A stretch of 64,000 nt of DNA, taken from the NCBI GenBank assembly GCA_022432975.1, contig CM039503.1, forward strand, positions 56,078,892 to 56,142,891, given 5' to 3'. The number at the start of each line of letters is the position of its first letter. Within the stretch, counting starts at the first letter, position 1. Below, one piece after another: positions 32,815 to 44,031 of the stretch. A program made the translations under genes and the position numbers. This DNA comes from Begonia masoniana. Lineage: Eukaryota; Streptophyta; Magnoliopsida; Cucurbitales; Begoniaceae. Below the pieces are notes generated by a model. That model was not told the origin of the DNA and did not search any database. It was given only the letters and a program-made list of their open reading frames with translations.

Positions 32815-35800
32815 ATGGAGATGGCCATGGAAGATTCGTATTCTGACGCTCTTTTCTCCATGGCTCGCGCTATCATCACTGAAGCTGGAAGGACCCCTCG
32901 TTTTCCGGCTTATCGCATACAAAGTACGCCTCGGCTATGTAAAGTTAGTTTATTCTAAGTAATTCGTAGTGTTTTAGACTTCTTTGATTTCTTCTCTGTC
33001 TGCAACTGGGATTTCACGAAGGAGAGTTTTTAATTCTAGGGTTTCATTTTGAATTCTGGTTGATTTTTTTGGCCAATGTGCTGCTGTCGATATAGTTCGT
33101 GATATTCTCCTTCAACTCTGGGTCTGACGTGAAATTTTAGGGTTTCTGGACTGTTGTCTTAGATGTCACTTCTTGATGTTCCGTGGACTGTGAGATTGTT
33201 CTCTGTTTAGTTCTGTCTCCTACTGGAAAAGTTGAGGGGATTTCTGAGTGTGATGCTTGTTGTTCTATAGAAGTTTGGGTAAAATCTTGATATTCTTGCT
33301 ATTGCTTGGTTCTTTGACCTCTTTACTTTTGCACTTTATGTTTTAAGACTTCAATTTTGAAGTTGCGTGGTTCTCAGAGATCGGGACTGACATTTTTGTG
33401 TTAAAATTTGAACACCTTAACTTCTTGATTGGAGAAATTTTAATGGCTGGAAGATGGGAGTTAGGTCTTCCAAGGATTACCTCTTGTAGTCTTAGGGAAC
33501 AAGCAGCAAGAACAATATTACGAAATGTCAGGTTACAAGGCCATACCTATGTTGATCTCAGAGAAGATGGGAAAAAGTTAATTTTTTTCTGCACTCTATG
33601 TCTCGCTCCTTGTTATAGTGATTGTGTGCTTTTTGATCATTTGAAGGGAACTCTTCATAATGACCGGTTACGTGGAGCTAAGGTTACCCTGTTAGGCCCA
33701 AATCCATGGCCTTTCAATGATGGCGTTCTTTTCTTCAATAATTCTGTTGAAATTGATAGACAATTGACTATATCAAGCGATGACCAGAAAAACAGACTCT
33801 TGGAGCATCATAATGATGACAATAATCTTTCTATTGTCAAATATTGTGAAAACTCGAAAAGCAATAGCGATAGTGATATTAGATCTAGTGGCCATAAGGT
33901 TTTGGATGCCGTGAGAAACAAATCAAATAAAGATTTTACTTTTGATAAGAGTATGAATGTCAATGGAGATAATTGTGCATTGGTGATACATGGAGTGCTA
34001 GTTAGGGATGAAGTTTCTGATATAGAAGTAAGGGAGTCTGGTCTGGGGCGACTTTCAGCTAGGTTTCTTGAAAAAGATGAGGTCTATTGTGGAATCAGCA
34101 GAGTATGGTGCGAATGGATAGGGGCAATGGATCTTGACCTTGAAGGCATGCACAATATTCCCACCCATGACTTTGCTCTAGTTACTTTTATTTACGATGT
34201 TGATTTAGGTAGAAAAGGGCTGTTTGATGATGTTAAGTTGTTGCTCTCTTCTAGTCCAACTGCTGACTCTGAAAATGGTGAAGGCCCTCTCAAGAAAAGA
34301 AAAAAATCATTTTCAGACCCCGAGGATATTAGTGATTCTTTAAGTAGTCAATATGATTCATCAGGAGAAGATACTTTAGCTTCAAATAGCTCTGCATCAA
34401 GATTGCTGTTAGATCGGTATGATGATCAACTTCTGCAAGCAAGATTTATATCAAATAAAACAGTTAGGCGAGAGCTGAGGAGGCAACAGCGTCTAGCTGC
34501 AGAAAGAATGTGTGGTATCTGTCAGCACAAGATACTTCCTGGCAAAGATGTCGCGACACTCATAAATATGAAGACCGGAAGGCTTGCTTGTAGTAGTCGA
34601 AATGTTAATGGGGTAAAAGAGCTTCTTTATTCTTTGGTTTGTTATTAAAAGTGCGTTACTGCTATTTTCTCTGAACTTCAAAAGATGTTTTAACTTTGAA
34701 ATCTGTTAATCTTGCAGTTCTTTCATGTATTTCATATATCATGCCTTATACACTGGATACTTCTCTGCGAAAATGAAATTATTACAAAGGGTTCAAACTT
34801 CTCAAAAATGAGACGAAGGTCAAGGAAAAAGAATGGGGCAAAGGGAAATAACAAGGGTAAAGATGCAGATACAAATGGTTTAAAAACACAAATTGATTGT
34901 GTTTTTTGTCCAGAATGTCAGGGGACTGGTGTCGATATTCATGGAGATGACTTGGAAAAACCCTCTATACTTCTTTCCGAGGTTTGCATGCCATTAACTA
35001 CCTCAGTTTCTTGTTTGATTTCCTTTATTGTCTTTTTGTCCGGAAGAAGAAATTTTCCATTTGACCAATAATCAACACAAAATTGCTTTACCCATTTTTA
35101 CTTTTCATGATAGATTGGCTACACTAAGGAAAATAAAAAAGAAATAGCATTCAAATCCATTTTTATTGACCAATCAGAATTGCCTCCTAGATCTATAATT
35201 GCCTCAAAAGATCCAATATACATACATTATTAGACCTTTTGAATAATAATCCACAAGAGCTTATGAAAATTCAAAATTTTTGCATAGAAGACATAAACCA
35301 TAAATTAAACATTCTAGAAATAGAAAAACATTTCATATAAATTGGAAATCCATTGGATTTTTTTTTCTTTAGCTTTTGAAAAAACGGTAGAAAAAAGAAA
35401 AAGACGAAAATGGAGTTTGAATCTTTATAATAATCTGTATACTCGAAAAAAAAAATGAAATGGAATATATGTATCTAGGGAGAATATTTATCCAAATTCT
35501 TTTTTTGGACAAAGTCCTCTTCTTTTAATTAGATAAGGAAGTTTTTGTTGTACGCTTAAATTGAAGTTGAGCTAAATCATCTTTATCCTACCTTTTATAC
35601 ATTCATGAAAATTGCATATTTGCAAGATTTTTTTTTTTTTTTTTTTAATATCAGGATATAGCGCAAACAATGTGCTGATTCCTCCATGTCATTTTGCTAG
35701 ATGTTCAAGTACAAAATAAAGCTGAGTGATGCACGTAGGGCGTGGATGAAAAGCCCTGAGGTGTTGCAGAACTGTTCAACTGGTTTTCACTTCCCTCATC

Positions 35801-35959
35801 AGACCGAAATGGCAATTCAGGTAGTTCGCTCTGTATTTATATGAGATTTTTTAGTAAAAATTAAATAATCGTTTTAACCCAATTATTTCTTGATCGTAGG
35901 AAAAGGTGAAACCACTAAAAATGCTGCAAATATATGAAGCCCCAGAATACAAACTCTAG
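32815..35959 (+). CDS. Zinc-finger/RING-like protein of unknown function
   Basis: I do not recognise a named gene; the protein looks like a conserved plant zinc-finger family. Exon 1 probably starts at 32815 ([19 protein letters not shown]) and ends near 32930. Exon 2 runs from about 33380-33450 to 34612, exon 3 is 34718-34981, exon 4 is 35701-35820 and exon 5 is 35900-35959. The exon 1/exon 2 junction does not join cleanly: the best donors and acceptors give a stop or an odd insertion, so a one-base error or a missed small exon is likely. An early C2H2-like finger ([23 protein letters not shown] region) precedes [14 protein letters not shown]. Later come a KKRKK basic stretch and a RING-like Cys/His series ([29 protein letters not shown]). 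The C-terminus ([19 protein letters not shown]) is typical of a conserved tail. Confidence 0.7.
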
Positions 35960-36797
35960 TTTCTTAATGGAGTGTGAATAAGCCATTTCTTTGTTGCTAT
36001 TGTACATGTCATTTCGGAAAAATTAAGGACCATCTAGAGGAGTAGAAGATAGAAATCTGTACCAAACATTGTATATACCTTCATCTAACCTAGATGCGTA
36101 TTTTGTAGTATACATTGGTACATGTCTGTATAGTTTGATGAAGTCATTGATGATTCCTTGCGTTGATTCTTCTAGTCTTCTCCACGATATGGATGGATAG
36201 ACTTGTGATAGTGACATTTTAGATGTTATCAAACCTGCATCTTTTTGGCATCATTTTTGTCATTTGTGGCACTTTTTCTAAGGTGGGTGGGTACCTGAGC
36301 AATGTTATTGTGTCTTCTATTGCTTAGAAGAAATCAAGCATAGAAAGCAAGACAATGATTGAAAAACACAAATGGAGAAACTGTGTCAGCTTAACCTGTT
36401 TTTGGTAAAGCAGGGGAAAAATTCTAAGTTGCACCGAGACAGACGTGATAGGCTTTTGCTTGAGAATTCTTGGTTTGATTTTATGAAAAAAAGGGTTCTA
36501 GAAAAAGAAGACTTGTCCATTTATTACCTAATTATATCATCATAACACTGGCCGTTGTCTTGTCTTGTCTTGTACAATTCTATCACCTTTTAAACCCTCC
36601 ATTAATTTAATATAAGATGCTTCCAAGGAGAGTATCTTTTGATTTGAAGACAGGAGGGAGATTAAAGAGGGAATTAGGAACAGGTATGTACAAAACTCAT
36701 AATTTACAATCCTGCATAGCTGAAGATACAAGCATCTATCTCAGAACAGCTCCAAAAATATGTTCTACAACTTTACAATGGGATGATGATTGTATGT
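35960..36797. other. Convergent intergenic region
   Basis: Holds the 3' ends of the zinc-finger gene (+) and the RMA gene (-). No gene or repeat was recognised. Confidence 0.4.
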
Positions 36798-37526
36798 TCA
36801 AAACAAAAGAAGACATAAAATTGAGCAGCAGAAGAAGAAGAGGCAGATTCTATTGAGTGACTTGTCAGCTTCCATTATGTGTCTTCTTATTCTAGAACTG
36901 CTGCTCCCCAATAAATTGTATGAATTTGGGTAAACATAAAGATTCGTTATCGTGTTTCCAAAGGCTCTCTCGTACACCATTTCGCCAAACACTCCGATGG
37001 TTGGATTGAACGTGTTTGTCATCGACATAGCGCTGCTTGGTACGTTGATCGACGCTCCATAATCGCCCATTCTCGACTGATAATACTGATCATGGGTTTC
37101 ATCAACAGAACTGGAACTGAAAACACCGGAAGTGGGACCCGTAGGTCGACTGGGAATGTGGAATTTTGGGTTTTGAGGTTCGCTTTTGGCAGGATTTGTG
37201 GTTTGGCCTTTTCCATAGAGAGGGACGAGAGTCGTGTGGGAAATTTGGGACTTGCAAACCGGACATTGCTGTTGTGGATTGGTTTGATGTTCTTCGGAGA
37301 CGATCTGGAAATGAAGCCATTTGTAAATGCAAGGCCAGCAGAAGAGATGGCCGCAAAGAGTTACCACTGGGTCTTGCACGGTTTCGAGACATATGTTGCA
37401 GTCGAATCCGGCCGAGGAATCTCTCGTCCCGTTCGAGATCGATTCCCATCGACCAAGTGTGGATTTTTCTTCTCCATATGAGGAGTTTTGCATTGTAGCC
37501 TCTTCAAAGCACTGTTCTAAGGCCAT
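36798..37526 (-). CDS. RMA1: RMA-type RING membrane-anchor E3 ubiquitin ligase
   Basis: This is an ER-membrane E3 ligase of the RNF5/RMA family (substrate ubiquitination in ERAD, aquaporin trafficking in plants). The 242-residue product comes from one coding exon. The C3HC4 RING starts at residue 43 (FDCNICLETVQDPVVTLCGH, then FCWPCIYKWL and CPVCKSQI). The middle is Pro/Ser-rich with a conserved VPSRPTGP-like stretch. The C-terminus has RIRRHIMEADKSLNRI followed by a hydrophobic tail anchor (CLFFFCCSILCLLLF). The N-terminus MALEQCFEEA resembles RMA1 more than RMA2. The minus strand upstream shows an intron in the 5'UTR: acceptor CTTTCAG about 15 bases before the ATG, donor TTG|GTATGC near 38310. 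Confidence 0.95.
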   Translation of the reverse strand: MALEQCFEEATMQNSSYGEEKSTLGRWESISNGTRDSSAGFDCNICLETVQDPVVTLCGHLFCWPCIYKWLHFQIVSEEHQTNPQQQCPVCKSQISHTTLVPLYGKGQTTNPAKSEPQNPKFHIPSRPTGPTSGVFSSSSVDETHDQYYQSRMGDYGASINVPSSAMSMTNTFNPTIGVFGEMVYERAFGNTITNLYVYPNSYNLLGSSSSRIRRHIMEADKSLNRICLFFFCCSILCLLLF

Positions 37527-39862
37527 TAGCTAACAACAACTGAAAGGCAAAGAAAAGATCAACTTAGAATTCTAATCCAAACTGAAATAATTCTGATCCA
37601 ATCCTCAGAAACCGATATGACTTTTTCTTTAGAGCAGATAAACATAAACAGAGGCTGCACTCAGATATGACTCACATTGACAAAGACATGGCTCTGTCTT
37701 CCAATATTAACAATAATAATTCTTAAAAATAAATAAGCTCATGTTGAACGTGTAATGGTCAGGCCGATTTTACAAATATTTGGATTTTATATACATTAAT
37801 ATGAGAATGAAACGTCCGGGAAAGTTCGAACCAGTTTCCTGGAAATAGTATATAATATTATAAAAATAAATTGTTCAATCAGATGCAAAATGATTTCATT
37901 AATACCCTCTAAGATAGGGATCTTAACTACAAACGAAAATAGAAGTGATTAAGATTAGAATCCGTTAAGAGTTTCTCCAGTTTCTTAGAAAGATCAAACA
38001 AAAATACTAGCAGGACCCATAATTTTGTAACGGAGATAACAAAACCTGCGATTGTTTCCGCGCGATTATCAATTTTTAGGGAAAATAGACCTCACTCGAA
38101 CAAAATTTTCACTAGAGATACAAGTAAATCAAAGCAACAAGAAACAAGAAAAGACCGAACAAAAATCAACAAGAAGATTAGGGGAAACAGGGAGAGGAAC
38201 ACCCAAAAATCAGAAAGAAGAACTGATCTTAAAGCCCGTAAACTCAAGGAAGAGAAACAGAATGATATTCAACTGAAGCGCAATGAAGAAGGAAGGAAAG
38301 CTGAAAGCATACCAAATTGAAGAACTGGGTGTATGTGGGTAGAGCGTAAGAACACTTATAGAGCAGTAACAGAAGCAGAGATCCAGCGTCTGAAACGTAA
38401 AACGACAGAGAGAGGTTTTGGTGGAGCAAGGAAATGATGAAGATGAAGACGAAGACGGAAAGCATGAAGCTAGAAGACTTTAAATAGATGACCTCTTCAT
38501 GCCTTTCATAATTACCTCCTCACTATGTGTGCACGTGGACCCTACTTCTTTTTTCTTTTTTTTAAATCTTTATTTATTTAATTTATATTTATATTTATTT
38601 ATTTATTTCAATTTAATATTTATTTAAATATTACAATAAATACCCTTTTCAAAAATCTTCTAAATAAAAGAAATATTTTCAATACAATAAATTAAGGTAA
38701 AAAATTCCCACTCAGGACCGGGAACAAATCAGGACCGTCCAAAGTGCCAGAATAGTCACGTGGAAATACGTGATTGGTTGAGAGCCAGAAAGAAGGATAA
38801 GCTCACACCCACATCGACACCGCCCCATTGAGTGGACCCCACAGACCATGCTTGTCTATTATTTTAAGGAAATAAAAGCATATATTATATAATCAAATAC
38901 GTGACAACACAAATGTTGTTTCGTCGAAACAGCATGAGCTAGGGATCTTCTAGAAGAGGGTGGAAATCTGAATGCATTCTGACGTGGCCGTATTCTATTG
39001 GAAGATCACAGGACAAAGATCCTTTTTTTTTTCCCACCCTCCACGACCTACTCCCATGTCACCTCCACAACTGCCCAGGAAAAGAGTTTTATTTTATTGT
39101 TGATACTTGTTATCTAGATGTATCCAAGACTCGATTTTTATGCTCGAGAACGTACAGAGAGAGTGTTCTTGAAAGGATTCCCGTCCACTTAACATGTTTT
39201 AACTGATAAAACGATCACTCTAACAGGGTCTTTCTGAGACAAAATCGACCTGTAATGAATTAATGTATCTTTTAAATTAAAGAAAACGAAAAACTCAAAA
39301 ATAGTTAAAAAAAAAATTTAAACTGAGCATGTCTAGAAGAGTTGAAATTGATCTAGAGTTTTCTACTTCTAGAATTAAAAAAAATCAAAGAGAGAGGACC
39401 AAGGTAGTCAAAGAGACTCCTTCAAACTCCATCTTCCAACCTTTGTTTTGAATAAAACATGTCTCCTTCTAGGCGAGGATGTCTCTTATTTACCTTGATA
39501 TTGAGCCAACAAGTTCATTAATTTTGACTAAACTGATGTCTGAATTATCAAACACTTCATTTTTCCTATGTAAGGTAAGTAAATTATAGTTGTTTTATGG
39601 ATCAATTCAAAGACCCTTTTGGAGTTTTGTTTATTATATGGTCTATTACTCATTTCTGGACTTTATTAATTCATGAAATCTTATAAGATTAAATTAATTT
39701 TTAGATCTATTATTTGTATTTCAGGAGTAGTAAAATCCTCTGCTACGAGATGAACTGGCCCACGTAAAGTCCATTAACACCAAAGTTACAGACTTTACAG
39801 TGGAAGGAGCTGAATGAAAGGATCGAACTAGCCTGCAGACCGCAACGTCGCCAAGTCCAGTA
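37527..39862. promoter_or_regulatory. RMA 5'UTR intron, promoter and intergenic DNA
   Basis: 37541-38310 is the inferred 5'UTR intron of the RMA gene and 38311-38450 its non-coding first exon. TATTTAAA on the minus strand near 38480 is a fitting TATA box. 38500-39860 is AT-rich intergenic sequence with scattered CACGTG/ACGT-core motifs (38529, 38757). No gene was recognised. Confidence 0.45.
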
Positions 39863-42665
39863 ATGGGGTGCCCTTCAAGGGCTTTCGCATTCAAATGCAT
39901 TCCTTCATTCCTTTCTTCTAGAATCCCAATATATTCGAAACCCAGAAGACTTCCACGCTCTTTCTCGAGCTTTGCTTCTCGGTCAGTCGCAGGCGAATCT
40001 CAAATGGGCGAAAATGGGGAAGGGTCCTGTATCACATGCCAGGAATGGAGGAATTGGGGAACCGCGTCTCCTTTGCCCGCTTTGGTTGAGGAAATTGCTA
40101 AGGAATTGAAGGCCTTGGAAAAAGATGTTGATGCTCAGATGAGTTTTGGTGGCAATGGCGGAAAGCTTCAGGTACGAGCCAACTTTTCATGTTGGATTCT
40201 TCTCTTGTTTTTCTGTTAGAACCCAAAAGAAATTATTTTGGATTTTGTTAAGCAGCTGCAATTTTGTAGTTTCTGTCTTCATTTTCACTCGTTTGTTTTT
40301 CTTTATTTGTATTTTGAATGTGTTATTTTATCCTTGCAATATGGTTGAAGGGATATTTTAAGGATCAAGAAGATAAAAAACACAGAGCAACCTATCAGAC
40401 TTTAGGAGACCCTGAGAAAAAGATTCAATTCTACTCAGCTCGACAAGTAGCTTGCCGCTTACTTGGAAGTAGATGTTATCTTTGTCAGAAGGTATTGGAT
40501 AGCTCTTATAAAGGTTACCTATTCTTTAAAATGTGTTTTGTCGACAGAGTTGAATTTCTCAACCTGAGAAGACGAGAACTTCATTTCAATATCGACCTGT
40601 TCTGTGTTTGTCCAGTGTTGGCTAGCCTTGGAAGATTGTATGTGTTTGGGAGTAAATCCTTGTTCTCTTTGGCATGGAATGCGGTTCTGGTTGTACATGC
40701 ATCCAAAGGTTGTTTATTTGCTCAATTTATTCTTTGATTTACATAAATCTTTCTCAAATCATTCATTACAAAATGCTATTTTCCAGGATTTTCTCCGACA
40801 GAACAATACAGGAAAGTTGCTATGGCAAGTATTTGGTGTTGAAGCTGCAACATTGTGCTTATTTGGTGTAGCTGAACATGAAGATATAATGTGGAATTCA
40901 TTTAAGCGGGCAGGTGTCTGTCGATTTCCTGTACTACATTTGTCTATCTGGCCCTTTTTTCCTTAGCAATGATCTCGACAATAGTCAAATGCTACAGTTT
41001 GCTGCTTGTTAAAAAGTAAATGAATCAAGATTTAAGTATTCTTTCAATATAATCCTTTGCCTATGAAGTGAATTTGAGATTAGATTCTCTGTTTTTTTTT
41101 TTTCAAGGTTTGTATTGCTTTATCATTTGCATTTGTTGGCTTTATATGAGCTTCAAATGTTCTTTTTTTCAGGTAAAAGCAATGTCTGGTGTCTTTACCC
41201 TAACACAAAAGCATTATCAAAATCTGTCCAGGAGGCTATCGGTGAAGATTATTCAACAGACGCAGAATCTCTGCCGCTAATGGTAAGTTATTTCCACCAA
41301 ACCAATATTTAGCGCCGAGCGTCTTTTATTTGTTAATTAAATTGACATCCACCTTTTAGTGGGATTACATTGGAGCCGCCTCGAAACCTCGTACTTAAAA
41401 AGATTTTAGACTACTAACTTGTTCATTATGTCTTGTTACGTAGATAAAGTCTGAAACTCTTATAAAGTAGAGTTATTTATTTATTTTCTTTTGAAGGATT
41501 GGAGGGAAATAAGACGAGATTTCGTTTGTTGTTATAGTGCCAACGTATCATTTACGAACAAAAGATTACGATCAAAGTTGCATTTGCTTGATCACTTGGA
41601 CAAAAAGGAGTGAGAAATGTATGCGTAGTGTATGGAATAATGCTACTTTTCCTCTCTTATTGTTTGACACGACGTCAACGAGTAGCGTTACTCTAGTGTA
41701 TGACAGTGAATTTGACAGTGTTGGTAATATGTTTAAACGATGGTCAATCTTTTGTGGTTTATGGTTCAAGTTCTTCGTATTAATAATCCCTATCTGTTCG
41801 TTCTGTTTCACAAGGTTGTAACGTTCATGTTGATTCTACTGCACAGAAAGACGACGATAGAAAGCTGAATTTTATTTTGATTGATGGTACATGGAGCAAT
41901 TCTGCTGCAATGTTCAGGCGCCTTAAGGTAATGCTTGTTCACACAGTTGTATTTTGTACGTAGACTTGCGTATGATCTTAAAGTAAATGCAAATTAAGGA
42001 AGTATAGGTGTACGGATAATCCGAAAAGAGAATAGCCAACTCTTCTATCCATGGTAGATAAAGAGCCCCGAGTTAATTTGATCGAGTTTTATTTTATTTT
42101 GTTAATAAAGATAATGTCTTTGTAACCATCCTAATTCAGAAAAATTGATCAAGACAGCATTTTGGCAGTACTTGGTAGAAAATTCTTCACTTGATTCTTA
42201 TAAATGGCGGATTTGTTTACCAAAATATTACATCGTTATTAGATATTTGTGTATCGTTGATTGTGATGATTGATTAAAAACGAAATTTCCAGGAGCAAGC
42301 GAACTCGGTTTGGGGGGAGGAGGATATTCCTTGCATATCACTAGCAACTGGAGTCTCTGCCATGCATAAACTAAGGCAAGCACTTAAAATCAAAAGAGAA
42401 AAATCTAGTCTTTTTCTTAGTCTTCATCATTTTCAACTTACATAGGCCTCAACCGTCGTGGGATCGTACTTGTACGGCCGGTGCAGCCATTGGCCTTCTC
42501 TCGGAGATGCAGAGTATTGAAGGGTTGAATTCGTTGGGGTTGGATAAACAGGGAGAAGCCATCGAGAATGCTTTGGTGGTATTGTTGAATGCACTCACTT
42601 CTCGACGCCTGCGAATGGGTAGGTCTATTACTCGGAAAGTTAGACATAACAGCTTCATTAGTTAA
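39863..42665 (+). CDS. DTW-domain protein, probable tRNA-uridine aminocarboxypropyltransferase
   Basis: DTW (TDD/TapT) enzymes transfer the 3-amino-3-carboxypropyl group of SAM to tRNA uridines (acp3U). Eight exons were resolved: 39863-40171, 40351-40491, 40616-40708, 40787-40913, 41173-41282, 41847-41927, 42293-42375 and 42446-42665. All are in phase, giving 387 residues. The zinc-like Cys pairs CYLCQK and CMCLG lie in exons 2-3, the DTW signature appears as LIDGTWSNSAAMFRRLK in exon 6, and the last exon has TAGAAIGLLSEMQ, the usual terminal motif. The N-terminus (Arg/Ser-rich, few acids, residues 1-47) looks like an organelle targeting peptide; an internal Met at residue 48 would give a cytosolic form. 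The last intron is GC-AG (42376-42445). Confidence 0.9.
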
Positions 42666-43520
42666 CCATGATCAAGTAGATCGATGGTGGCCGGAATTTT
42701 ATTCAGTTTTATGCACAGAGGAAACTCACTAATGGATCGGTCTATTTCTCTAATCTCAAATTATTTGGCTTCAAAGCTTGTTTTTTTTTTTTTTATCTAA
42801 AGATGGATGGGTGCAATTCTCAACTATTTCCTTTCCAAGAAGTTCATCTACTTTGTCCGTTTCGCGTAATTATGTCCGATAATGTCTGTGAGTTAGATAG
42901 AACAGAACAAGCCGACGCCCCCACCCGACAAACACATTATCTGACAACTCCCCCCCTTGTTCTGTCGAATACCATGATTGCTGCCTCTTAAATTATTTCA
43001 TTTTCTTTAATTAAAGCTATTTTGATGGAACTTTCTGTTTAATTTTACTGAAAAAGCCAAGACAGTGTGTGGAAGTGGAGCTGCACATGAACAGAGTGAA
43101 ATTGCCTAGAAAGGCAGCAAACGTCGATCACTGTCGGATGCCACTTTCTATGAAAAGCTAAACACCACTATAATAAGCCAGGCAGGCTTCAGAGGTACGC
43201 ATTGTTGATCCCTAGTCACTATTATTAATCACTAAAAAGTGAATAAATAGAGGCATTAGTGGAAAATAAATTAGTAAATTTCCATCCAGACAAGAAATTT
43301 CTTGGAACTTTCTCAACGTGTTTTTTGTTACTTGTTCCTTGTTGTCAGCAATCAGTAGTATCATTCCAACACAAATTCATCATCCAAAATGTGTCGATCC
43401 AAATATTCATCAGAGTAAATTACAGTCATCCCCTACCTTTTAATCTACCAAGAAAACCATACGATCCAGACTTTAATGGCGCAGATCAATCAACTCTTTC
43501 ATTCTTGAAATCAGCCCTCA
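42666..43520. other. Convergent intergenic region
   Basis: Contains the 3' flanks of the DTW gene (+) and the small-protein gene (-). Poly-T at 42781-42794. No gene was recognised. Confidence 0.4.
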
Positions 43521-44031
43521 TCATCTGTGGGCAGTAACCAGAGTTTCGATAAATCTGAGACCATCGAACCTGGGTGCGAATTTCTCGGTCAAAGAGGCTC
43601 TTGCAGAAGAATTCTCTGCGTTTCCTTCTTCCTGAATTAAAAAAAAGTAGAAAGACGAATAAAATTTCTTCACAGAGACAACCAGTTCATACAAATCAAA
43701 TCACAACCCATAATCTTGACGAGACTACTTCCAGATAAGCGAACCGCGAAAGAGACGAGGCGCATAATAGAAAAACGAGCCTAACAAACTCGGTTTTCTA
43801 GCGATCAAACCGTAGCCAACATACAGTTACAGCGTGAAGTCAAAAGGGGGAAGAACCCAGAAAAATTTACACAGAAATACAGAAACCCAAATCTCTTTCT
43901 CGTCGAACCTGATGAGAATACTGAGGGGTATTGCCGGAATCCCATAAGAAGACAGGAGCAGGAGAAGACGCAGAGAGGGCAGTGGCGGAGGCGGCAGCGA
44001 GGGAGGCAGCAAAGAATCCAGATTTCTTCAT
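43521..44031 (-). CDS. Conserved plant small protein, 77 residues, function unknown
   Basis: Exon 1 is 44031-43909 and exon 2 is 43631-43521, joined in phase 0 with GT-AG ends. The N-terminus MKKSGFFAASLAAASATAL is Ala-rich and weakly hydrophobic, like a signal or organelle-outer-membrane anchor. The C-terminal KFAPRFDGLRFIETLVTAHR is a pattern I have seen strongly conserved in short plant proteins without an assigned function. A TATTTAAAT box lies about 120 bases upstream of the ATG on the minus strand. It is small and easily missed by annotation; the match of the exon phases and the ending motif makes it credible. Confidence 0.78.

Noticed and set aside
41537..41821. 94-codon open frame in the DTW gene
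   Set aside because: It lies inside an intron whose flanking exons join in phase; no family resemblance.
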